From assembly GCA_009783605.1 (NCBI GenBank), contig WRDE01000056.1, positions 1 through 9,341 on the forward strand: a stretch of 9,341 nucleotides of DNA, written 5' to 3'. Position 1 is the stretch's first letter; every line of letters begins with the position of its first letter. Positions 1 to 5,800 of this stretch are shown in pieces. Origin of the DNA: Oscillospiraceae bacterium. GTDB lineage: Bacteria; Bacillota; Clostridia; Oscillospirales; Acutalibacteraceae. Both the position numbers and the translations under genes were made by a program. The notes under the pieces are model-generated. The model searched no databases, was not told where the DNA came from, and saw only the letters and a program-made list of their open reading frames with translations.

Positions 1-29
1 AGAAAATCAATATCCCCGGAAAGGGATAA
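1..29 (+). CDS. 3' end of an upstream gene (partial)
   Basis: One forward frame is open from the left edge and ends at TAA 27-29, giving a C-terminal tail reading KINIPGKG. The stop lies one base before the next ATG at 31, the packing expected inside the operon that follows. Only about nine codons are visible, so neither coding status nor function can be judged. In a phage-type cassette it could be the end of a tail or structural gene, which is inference from context only. Confidence 0.3.
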
Positions 30-30
30 T

Positions 31-117
31 ATGTCTGTTATTTTGCAGGTGGTTCAGATCGTTATTGCGGGCGGCATTTTGATGGTCAATATTTTAATGT
101 GGAAAAATAAAAAGTAG
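31..117 (+). CDS. 28-residue single-helix membrane peptide
   Basis: This short ORF begins at ATG 31 behind a GGAAAGGG ribosome binding site (18-25) and stops at TAG 115-117. The peptide starts MSVILQVVQIVIAGGILMV, is one continuous hydrophobic helix over about residues 3-23, and ends in a basic WKNKK tail, so it should insert in the membrane with a cytoplasmic C-terminus. It sits 11 bases before the XhlA-like gene. Tiny one-helix proteins are common beside holin genes in Firmicute phages, so a role in the lysis module is plausible, but I recognise no family. Support comes from the ribosome binding site, the spacing and the clear hydrophobic/basic pattern. Confidence 0.5.
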   Translation: MSVILQVVQIVIAGGILMVNILMWKNKK

Positions 118-128
118 GGGGAATACTT

Positions 129-428
129 ATGCCTGTTGAGTTGAGTGTGGGACTTATCATATCCATTATATCCGTTTGTTTTGCCGTCTACAGCGGTATA
201 CACAGCCGCAAAAGAGACGCCAGGCAGGAGACCAAAATCGACGCCACGCAGATGACGACGATCATGGTGGAGTTGAAGCATCTCAGCACCGGCATGACAG
301 AAATCAAGACCGAGTTGAAAACCGAAGTATCCGATATCAAAGACGAGATAAAAGATATCCGGGAGCGGTTGATCAAAATGGAGGAATCCACAAAAGCCGC
401 TCACCGTCGGCTGGATGGGATGGGGTAA
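129..428 (+). CDS. XhlA-like membrane-anchored coiled-coil protein (phage lysis module)
   Basis: The 99-residue product has an N-terminal transmembrane helix (about residues 5-24), a basic stop (HSRKRDAR), and then a long charged helix with heptad-like spacing of hydrophobic residues (about 38-92) rich in E, K, D and I. This one-helix-plus-coiled-coil layout is that of the hemolysin XhlA family, small proteins encoded beside holins in Bacillus and Clostridium prophages and thought to help release the cell-wall hydrolase. The start at ATG 129 follows a GGGGGAA ribosome binding site at 117-123. It stops five bases before the next gene and is surely co-transcribed with it. The family call rests on architecture and context rather than a diagnostic motif; a tail-associated coiled-coil protein is the alternative. 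Confidence 0.75.
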   Translation: MPVELSVGLIISIISVCFAVYSGIHSRKRDARQETKIDATQMTTIMVELKHLSTGMTEIKTELKTEVSDIKDEIKDIRERLIKMEESTKAAHRRLDGMG

Positions 429-432
429 TGTT

Positions 433-735
433 ATGGATAATTTTTCTCTTGAAATACTGGGGACCACCGCCGGCTGCGTTCTTTTTGTAGAGGTCGTCAC
501 CCAGCTGCTGAAAGAAAAATTGAAAAAATGCCCCACGCAATTCCTGTCCTACATATTATCCGCCGGCTGTCTCATATTCAAAACGCTGGTGCTGGAAAGC
601 GGCACGATCGACGGGTGGCGGGAGTGGTCGATGGTGCTGGCAAACGCCGTGTTTATTTCCCTCGCGTCCAACGGCGGGTATTCGCTGATACAGCGGATGT
701 CGCCGGGGGAGGAAACTTATATACCAAAACATTAG
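433..735 (+). CDS. holin-like membrane protein
   Basis: The 100-residue protein has three predicted membrane segments at about residues 6-26, 36-55 and 66-87, separated by a basic loop (KEKLKKCPT) and a short polar loop, and a polar tail rich in charged residues. Size, topology and the position right after the XhlA-like gene match small phage holins, which form inner-membrane pores that time lysis. The pattern of a glycine/cysteine-containing first helix followed by a charged loop with a CPT motif resembles uncharacterised clostridial prophage holins I recall. ATG 433 is chosen over the in-frame ATG 415 because 415 lies inside the previous gene, while 433 follows its stop by four bases and has a GGGATGGGG ribosome binding site. 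The stop TAG at 733-735 is built into the next gene's ribosome binding site. Confidence 0.75.
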   Translation: MDNFSLEILGTTAGCVLFVEVVTQLLKEKLKKCPTQFLSYILSAGCLIFKTLVLESGTIDGWREWSMVLANAVFISLASNGGYSLIQRMSPGEETYIPKH

Positions 736-747
736 GAGGAATTCATC

Positions 748-1278
748 ATGGCAGGATCACCAATTTTGAACGAGCTTGAAGAGATCAGCGATATTTTAGG
801 AGCCGAAGACTTAAACGAAAGAATAAGTTCTCCTATTTTGCGGGAGCTTATAAAAATACGCAAAGCGCTGGAATCTGGTGGTAGTGGTGGAATCGGCGGG
901 GGAATCCCCGATGCGCCATACGATTGGGTAATTTACGGTCGCCAGAACGGAGAATGGGTACCTATTCCGAGGACTGACCTTGTAGCTGTTCCGCTGAGAA
1001 TAATAGCCCCTGCAGCGGGAGAAAGTCCTTCTACGGTAGCGTATGACGAAAGTGGCAGCGGAAATTTCATAATAACAAAAGAAGCATGGGCGCCGGTCAA
1101 CGATCCGTTTATAACCGGCATGGTTTACACTGTAACTATACAGCTTACTGCTGTAGGAGGGTTCAGTTTTGACGGGATAACGGGAAATGATATTTCCATA
1201 AATGGGAATATTGGCGCAACTATAATATCCAACAAAGGTGTGTCCTTAACCTTGACATATACGTTTCCTTCAATTTGA
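748..1278 (+). CDS. tail-fibre-like protein with C-terminal Ig-like domain
   Basis: This 176-residue protein starts at ATG 748 behind a textbook TAGGAGGA site that includes the upstream stop codon. Residues 1-42 are helical and carry a duplicated motif, SPILNELEEISDIL (4-17) and SPILRELIKIRKAL (28-41). A glycine-rich hinge follows (about 43-53), then DAPYDWVIYGRQNGEWV (55-71). That segment matches the 'DAP-DG-xYGRxNGxWV' signature found in many phage tail fibre and receptor-binding proteins, known to me from memory. Residues 83-176 form a beta-rich Ig-like domain ending in a ladder of alternating T, I and L. About 27 of 62 hand-aligned positions of it are identical to the last visible domain of the giant gene at 2873. 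There is no signal peptide. The best reading is a phage or prophage tail/baseplate appendage subunit; a host adhesin fragment is less likely given the cassette. Confidence 0.8.
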   Translation: MAGSPILNELEEISDILGAEDLNERISSPILRELIKIRKALESGGSGGIGGGIPDAPYDWVIYGRQNGEWVPIPRTDLVAVPLRIIAPAAGESPSTVAYDESGSGNFIITKEAWAPVNDPFITGMVYTVTIQLTAVGGFSFDGITGNDISINGNIGATIISNKGVSLTLTYTFPSI

Positions 1279-1311
1279 CATGGCATATTATAAATGGAGG
1301 GAGGTTATCGT

Positions 1312-1479
1312 ATGCTCTATTATATTGGAAGCCGCCTGATGCGATTAGGGGCATATTTTAAAAGACTGCATATAAATCATCCGATTGTCGATAATGTGAT
1401 TGCATGGGTTTTGATATCGGCTGGAGTGTGCGGTAGTGTTTGGATGCTGATGTTTATTGTTGGCGGGTTAATCAGATAA
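1312..1479 (+). CDS. 55-residue single-helix membrane protein
   Basis: The product has a basic, amphipathic N-terminal stretch (residues 1-22, with R and K at regular spacing) and a long hydrophobic segment at about 30-53 ending GGLIR. The start at ATG 1312 is preferred over the in-frame ATG 1294 because a GGAGGGAGG ribosome binding site lies at 1296-1304, seven bases upstream of 1312; the earlier ATG would overlap that site. It follows the tail-fibre-like gene by 33 bases and is the last gene of the cassette. I do not recognise the family. A second holin, an antiholin or a membrane toxin-like peptide would all fit the topology, and none can be preferred. Confidence 0.6.
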   Translation: MLYYIGSRLMRLGAYFKRLHINHPIVDNVIAWVLISAGVCGSVWMLMFIVGGLIR

Positions 1480-1481
1480 AA

Positions 1482-1548
1482 TAAAAGTGCCGGTTGCTAC
1501 GGGGTTGCTACGGATGGTGCCGTCAAGCCGCATTATTACTCACTTTTA
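1482..1548 (+). other. inverted repeat at the downstream end of the phage-like cassette
   Basis: TAAAAGTG at 1482-1489 is the exact reverse complement of CACTTTTA at 1541-1548, giving an 8-bp stem around a 51-base interior that contains a perfect tandem repeat. It starts three bases after the stop of the 55-residue membrane protein. There is no U-tract after the right arm, so it is not a standard intrinsic terminator. It could be an mRNA 3' structure or part of an attachment or recombination site; the arms are short enough for chance. From 1549 to 1634 I see only a 17-codon ORF without a convincing ribosome binding site. Confidence 0.35.
1492..1513 (+). repeat. perfect 11-bp tandem repeat (two copies)
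   Basis: GGTTGCTACGG occurs twice back to back at 1492-1502 and 1503-1513 without mismatch. It lies in the non-coding stretch right after the phage-like cassette, inside the 1482-1548 inverted repeat. A doubled 11-mer could be a protein-binding or integrase-arm site, or a simple replication-slippage product. Its function is unknown. Confidence 0.9.
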
Positions 1549-1634
1549 ACTTGAATGGGGTAGTTGGGCGCGGGGGTACATTGTATGAAATTTAAGGTTT
1601 CACGCACAGAACGTTACAATACTGTCAAAAGGTA

Positions 1635-1662
1635 TTGACAAAAGATAATAATATGTGATACT
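1635..1662 (+). promoter_or_regulatory. sigma-A-type promoter with extended -10
   Basis: A perfect -35 hexamer TTGACA (1635-1640) is followed after 16 bases by GATACT (1657-1662). An extended TG element precedes it (TGTGATACT at 1654-1662). Initiation is expected near 1669. No long ORF lies directly downstream; the first things met are the 31-codon ORF and the terminator at 1810-1858, so this promoter appears to drive a short independent transcript. It is the best promoter in the window by eye. Confidence 0.65.
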
Positions 1663-1715
1663 ATACAATTAGGATATGATTGGAAACTTGAAGAATACAA
1701 GATGAGGATTCTATT

Positions 1716-1811
1716 ATGTTGCGGCACTATAAAGATGATGTTCCCCGATTTGAGCCAAGTGATCAAATCGTATTGTTTTTTTGTCCGCAAGCAACCACCA
1801 CCTGTCATTAA
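1716..1811 (+). CDS. possible 31-residue small protein
   Basis: ATG 1716 opens a 31-codon frame ending TAA 1809-1811, one codon before the terminator stem. A modest purine-rich GATGAGG (1701-1707) lies eight bases upstream. The peptide begins MLRHYKDDVPRFEPSDQIVL, continues with a short hydrophobic stretch, and ends in a threonine run (ACC ACC ACC) followed by TCH. It has two cysteines, no signal peptide and no recognised family. The tight fit between promoter and terminator favours a real transcript, but translation is unproven. The three consecutive identical Thr codons just before a terminator loosely recall a leader peptide, yet no threonine-related gene follows. Confidence 0.3.
   Translation: MLRHYKDDVPRFEPSDQIVLFFCPQATTTCH
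1746..1782 (+). terminator. possible weak internal terminator or attenuator hairpin
   Basis: CGATTTGA (1746-1753) and TCAAATCG (1763-1770) form a perfect 8-bp stem with a 9-base loop, followed by TATTGTTTTTTT (1771-1782). The stem is AT-rich, so termination would be partial at best. The hairpin lies inside the 31-codon ORF, so translation would melt it. It could instead be a structural element of the small RNA. Confidence 0.4.
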
Positions 1812-1858
1812 AACGGCATCAGGCTGGAGCGAGCACGCTCATGTCTGCGCCGTTTTTT
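1810..1858 (+). terminator. strong Rho-independent terminator
   Basis: AAAACGGC (1810-1817) pairs with GCCGTTTT (1849-1856). CAG/CTG extends the helix inward, and an apical hairpin GAGCG-AGCA-CGCTC (1827-1840) caps it. A six-T run (1853-1858) closes the structure. It ends the short transcript started near 1669. The A-tract on the left arm means it could also stop weak transcription from the other strand. Confidence 0.75.
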
Positions 1859-1882
1859 GTGTTCTATCAAGAATCATAGGCA

Positions 1883-1888
1883 TATAAT
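1883..1888 (+). promoter_or_regulatory. -10 box for the dockerin gene
   Basis: A consensus TATAAT lies at 1883-1888, after the terminator and 41 bases before the ATG at 1929. No good -35 hexamer sits 16-18 bases upstream (the region reads TGTTCT), so the promoter would be weak, activator-dependent or use another sigma factor. The downstream ribosome binding site is GAAAGGAG at 1911-1918. Confidence 0.35.
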
Positions 1889-1928
1889 GTAGTATATTTA
1901 CTTTAACTTCGAAAGGAGCAATCCCACC

Positions 1929-2515
1929 ATGAAAAAGTTCATTCCCTTGATAGCTCTGTTCATGACGTAGCTCTGTTCATGACCATGTGTCTGTTGTTGA
2001 CGGGCACACCGTTAATCGCTTCGACAAAATCCCAATCTATTATTGCGGGCGACGTCAACGGTAACGGCGTCATCGATGTCGGCGATGCCCGGTTGATTTT
2101 GCAATATTTAGTGGGGAAAACAAAATTAACCGGATTACAGGTGCAAACGGCTATGGTCAACGGGTGCAAAAATATTTCGGTTACCAATGCGCGGATGATA
2201 TTGCAATATTTGGTGGGAAAAATCGATTCGTTGGAATTTCCGCAGACAGAACCCGAACCGAAACCGGGGTATTATCCGGTGAGAGATGTGAACGCGATGC
2301 CGGAAGGGTTTGATGTTACGCTCAACCACGTAGAGAATTTGGGTTATGTCCCGGGTTGGGAGAAGTCCGAGGCGGTGATCGTGACTGCGCTTGAGGAATT
2401 AGAAGATTTTGGGATCGAGTTGCCCATTGAACTCATCCCCAAATATGACAAGGCGTTTTTTGAGGATGAGAGTGTTGCATCAATAATGATTTACCCGAAC
2501 ATTTGCAAAATCTGA
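1929..2515 (+). pseudogene. secreted dockerin-domain protein, frameshifted and 3'-truncated
   Basis: ATG 1929, behind GAAAGGAG, begins a normal signal peptide (MKKFIPLIALFMT) but hits TAG at 1968-1970. A tandem duplication here (1951-1984) shifts the frame; removing one 17-bp copy joins the start cleanly to the 178-codon frame from 1979. The restored protein has a signal peptide directly followed by a type I dockerin, which docks enzymes onto cohesin scaffolds of a cellulosome outside the cell. Dockerin repeat 1 (residues 25-46 of the 1979 frame) keeps Ca2+ ligands D25, N27, N29 and D36. Repeat 2 (59-80) has M, C and N at ligand positions 1, 5 and 12 and is probably calcium-poor. A proline-rich linker (about 88-98) leads to an unrecognised module that ends abruptly at 2515, two bases from the IS1 remnant. 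Re-initiation at ATG 1979 could make a product, but it would lack the basic signal-peptide start. Confidence 0.8.
1951..1984 (+). repeat. 17-bp-period tandem duplication causing the frameshift
   Basis: TAGCTCTGTTCATGAC appears at 1951-1966 and again at 1968-1983, exactly 17 bases apart, with one differing base in the unit (G1967 versus C1984). Since 17 is not a multiple of three, the second copy throws the signal-peptide frame out and creates the stop at 1968-1970. Deleting one unit restores a continuous MKK... signal peptide, so the duplication is recent or reversible. Confidence 0.95.
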
Positions 2516-2809
2516 TTAAAAGCTCCGTTGACGTGGAATTTGGCGAACAACCCCATCGTCAAGTCAACCATTTCCTTAGACCTTGAAACGATACAAGTCT
2601 TGCGCCGAAATCTACCGAACCAATGACGCTGTCTAAAATTATTGCGCTCGATCCCATGTGTTTCCCGCTTTGTTGCGTTCTTCCTCGCTTCGACCGTTGG
2701 CTACCTCTTTTGTAAATTGAAATCCGCAGTCCTTGCATTTGTACCGTTGTACCCCTTGAACCTTCCCGTTTTTTACGTTGCTGATGCTCCCACAATTACG
2801 GCATACCAT
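2491..2809 (-). pseudogene. IS1-family transposase remnant with internal out-of-frame deletion
   Basis: On the minus strand, ATG at 2809-2807 begins a 56-codon frame (stop at 2641-2639). It carries a zinc ribbon, C3-x2-C6 ... C25-x2-C28, in the context VKNGKxxGxQRYKCKDCG that is typical of IS1-family transposase N-termini. A second minus frame (about 2680 down to TAA at 2493-2491) encodes ETHGIERNNFRQRHWFGRFR, then SRSKEMVDL and LFAKFHVNG, which is the recognisable IS1-family C-terminal end. The two parts lie one base apart in frame. The intact protein would be roughly 220-240 residues, so the central part with most of the catalytic DDE domain is missing. A single internal deletion with a frame change near 2675-2690 explains this. 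No active transposase can be made. A 78-codon overlapping minus frame across this region is only a third-frame shadow. Confidence 0.8.
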
Positions 2810-2836
2810 TGCTTCATCCCCTTTCGGGGGCTATTA
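2517..2836 (-). mobile_element. IS1-family insertion remnant (about 320 bp)
   Basis: The transposase remnant is flanked by imperfect inverted ends: TAAAAGCTCC at 2517-2526 against the reverse complement of 2827-2836 (TAATAGCCCC), 8 of 10 matching. I found no convincing target-site duplication, so the exact borders are uncertain. A full IS1-type element is about 0.75-0.8 kb, so over half has been lost. Its left edge coincides with the premature end of the dockerin gene and its right edge lies 36 bases before the giant gene. No other gene lies between 2516 and 2872. Confidence 0.55.
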
Positions 2837-2837
2837 T
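2809..2837 (+). promoter_or_regulatory. possible promoter of the giant gene, overlapping the IS remnant end
   Basis: TTGCTT (2809-2814) and TATTAT (2832-2837) are 17 bases apart; a better TATAAT lies at 2835-2840 but with a 20-base spacer. A CCCC-TTTC-GGGG mini-hairpin sits between them (2818-2829). The -35-like element would lie within the IS remnant, so the insertion may have supplied part of the promoter. The match is mediocre. Confidence 0.3.
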
Positions 2838-2872
2838 AATTATATCATAACAAGAAAAGGAGAGAACCCATC

Positions 2873-5800
2873 ATGAAGACACGCATTAAAAAAGCACTGT
2901 CCCTGTTCGTGATCGTATGCATGCTGATCCCCAGCCTTGCCATTTTTGACGTATCGGTACTGCAGGCTTCGGCGCTTACGACCAACATCACAGCAGCGCC
3001 GGAATGGTTCGAAGTGCCGAACGCCGATTTGTCGGTCGGGACATTCGTCGCGGCATATAACGCGACAAGCACCTACAACGGCAGAGCCGGTATCAAGACA
3101 ACGGCGCAGGGCAACACTGCCTCCGACGGAACTAGCAATTCCAGTATCTTGCAAAACCTGATCGACAGGATATACAACCTCGGCGGCGGAACGCTGTACA
3201 TTCCGGCGGGGCGTTACCGGATCGGCAGCACCATCACTCTCCGCAAGGGCGTTACCATACGCGGCGCTTGGGTGGAGCCGGTCAAGGGTCAGCCTATCGA
3301 CCCGGCCAAAAACACCATCCTCGAAACCTATGTCGGCGCCAGCCAGTCGAATCCGGTGAATAACACCGGCGCGACTATCCTGATGGAACCGGAAAGCTGC
3401 GTCGCTAACCTGACCTTCTTCTACCCGAACCAAAACGGCACCACCATCACCGCTTATGGACCGACCATATTGATGGGAGTCAACGGCTATTTCGGCAACG
3501 AATACAGCAACGTCCGGAACGTGACGATGGTCAACTCCTATATAGGGTTTCAATTCAATTATACCAACGGCGGCGCGTCGCCGACCATCAACGGGGTGTA
3601 CGGATCGCCGCTCAACACCGGCGTGATGATTGACGCCATCGCCGACATCGGACGGATCGAGAACCTGCATTTTTCGCCCGACTACTGGATAGGGTCGAAT
3701 CTGGCGTCGACGGCGATGACCGATGCCCAGAAGCGGACGATACGGGACTATATTTACAATACCGGCGTCGGCGTGGATATGCGCCGGAACGACTGGTCAT
3801 TCACCTGCTATCTGGACATCGAAGCGTACAACATCGGCTACCGGGCGAGCTCCTCTCCCGCGGCGAGCACGCTGAGGGGCGACCCCAACGGGCATCACTA
3901 CGGATTTAAGTTCACCGGATGCAAAACCGGTATCCAGATCGACAATTCCGCCGGCGTCGGGATCATTTTCTCTGACATCAAAGTCGACGAATGCGAAAAA
4001 GGTATCGTGATCCCGGCGAGCAACGGCAGCTATATCCAGTTCAATAACGCCGACATCAAGGCAAAACGCACCGCCATCGAGATGCGTTCCGGTGTCCTGA
4101 TGATCAACAGCACCATCATCCGGCAGGGGCATGTTCTGATCGACACCGGAACCTTCAATTCGGTCGGCAATATCTTTATGAACGACTCACCCCAGATCAC
4201 ATACGGATACACCGCGCGCGGCATACTGACCGATAACGAATTCACCAATACATACGCGGTAACGGATAATTCGATTTACCGGCACGATGTCATCAACACG
4301 CGAGCCGGCGAATATTCCTATGCTAATATCGTGCCGCCGAGCTTCCCGAACGAAGTCGCGAAGCCGCTTGCGAAAGGACCGCAGCGGACAAACGTCTATG
4401 TCGTCAGCGACGCCAATGCGGTCAAGTTCCCGGCAGTCAACAACAGCCTGGCCTATACCACTACCACCAGTACGGCCGACAGCACGGCGTTGATCCAAAG
4501 CAAACTGGATCAGGCGGCGGCGGCCGGCGGCGGCGTCGTGTTCGCACCTCCCGGCAAGTACCGTATCGCCGGATCGCTGACCATTCCGTCCGGTGTTGAG
4601 CTGCGCGGTGCGGGTGCTGAGATCGCCACCGTTCCCCACGGCACCGGCACGGTATTTGAAATATACGGTAACAAGGGTACCCCCACCGGCCCGTCTCCCA
4701 TTATCATGCAGGCCAACAGCGGTATGCGCGGTATCGTATTCAACTATCCCGAGCAGACCATTTGGAACATAACGGCCGGCAAGCTTATTACATCCACTTA
4801 TCCCTATACCATCCAGGGGCGCGGCGACAATATCTATGTCATCAACGTCGGTCTGCGGGCGGTTTATAAAGGGCTCGACTTTGACACCTACCGGTGCGAC
4901 AACCTCTACCTCGACTTCGTGACCGGTCATGTGTTCAACCAGGCGCTCAAATACGGCCGGGGCGGTGAGGGCGCCATCATCAAGAACGTGATGGTCAACA
5001 CATTGATTTTCGGCGCCGGCGACGAGAGCAAGTTCGGCTCCTGGAACAACTCCGACCGCAGCAAAATCACCGCCAACCCTCCCGGTGCCGGCAGTAATTC
5101 CCACGTCGGTACTTATTCCTACGAGAACCTCGACTTTATGGAGCTCGGCGATTGCAAAAATACCTACATGTACAACAACTTCCACTACGGCTCGATGAAC
5201 GGTATACATTTTATGAACCAGGGCGGCGGAGGCCCGCAGAATACCAGCAACCTCGGTCTCAGCATCGACGGCGCGCGCCAGTCGATTAACTTCGACACCG
5301 GGCTGACCGGAACCTATAACTTCATCAATTCCCAGACCGTGTCGACCAACGGCGGCACCTATTCCGACGCCACCTATATGGTCAGCAAAGGCAATAACAG
5401 CGGCTTTACCGCAAACTTCTATGGCTCCGACTACTGGGGGCAGCCCCGTTACGCCTTCAATATGGCGGCGAATTCAGGTAAAATCAACCTGTTTTCCGCG
5501 AATATACAGGAAACCGGCTCCAACTTCTTAAACCTGGCGGGCGGCCAGCTCTCCTTCATCAACTCTACCGTGCGCGGCAACACCGCCGCAGCCACCAACA
5601 GCCAGAACTATCTCAAGGTGGTCGCCAGTCAAATGGCGTATACCGATACCCTCATTTCCAAACGGATCAGCCCTTATGGCCTGACTGCCTCGGAGGGTAA
5701 GATCGATTGGCTTGCCAGAAGTGCATGGACGCGGACATGGACCAACCGTACCACGTCCGGCGCCGCGGCCAATGTTATTGTTGACGGAGACGCCGGCTGG

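Larger units (their letters stand above)
1669..1858 (+). ncRNA. candidate structured small transcript of about 190 nt
   Basis: The interval is bounded by a near-consensus promoter and a strong terminator and has internal secondary structure. TTGCGG (1719-1724) can pair with CCGCAA (1785-1790), and inside that the 8-bp hairpin CGATTTGA/TCAAATCG (1746-1753 with 1763-1770) is perfect. It does not resemble 6S, SRP RNA, tmRNA or a riboswitch class I know. It may be a small regulatory RNA, an mRNA for the 31-residue peptide, or both. The ends are predicted, not observed. Confidence 0.35.

Noticed and set aside
54..536. 160-codon minus-strand frame over the lysis-like cassette
   Set aside because: It is antisense to two genes with good ribosome binding sites, and its translation shows no coherent domain.
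1252..1280. Two TTGACA hexamers at 1252-1257 and 1275-1280 as a promoter for the 55-residue protein
   Set aside because: Neither has a -10-like sequence at 16-18 bases; the second is formed by the stop codon of the preceding gene.
1585..1638. 17-codon ORF (MKFKVSRTERYNTVKRY)
   Set aside because: It is too short, has only a G-rich run upstream, and overlaps the -35 box of the 1635 promoter; at most a relic of a gene start.
1702..1887. 61-codon plus-strand frame
   Set aside because: It runs straight through the strong terminator at 1810-1858, and its start falls inside the ribosome binding site of the better 31-codon ORF.
2559..2795. 78-codon minus-strand frame as a gene
   Set aside because: It is a third reading frame across the IS1 remnant; the transposase-like residues lie in the two other minus frames.
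2840..3670. 276-codon minus-strand frame covering the giant gene's start
   Set aside because: It is antisense to a convincing signal peptide and beta-helix entry motif and shows no protein family features.
4187..5209. 340-codon open frame on the minus strand
   Set aside because: It is fully antisense to the giant gene, lacks a good ribosome binding site and has low-complexity V/G/D/R-rich translation typical of a shadow frame in GC-rich DNA.
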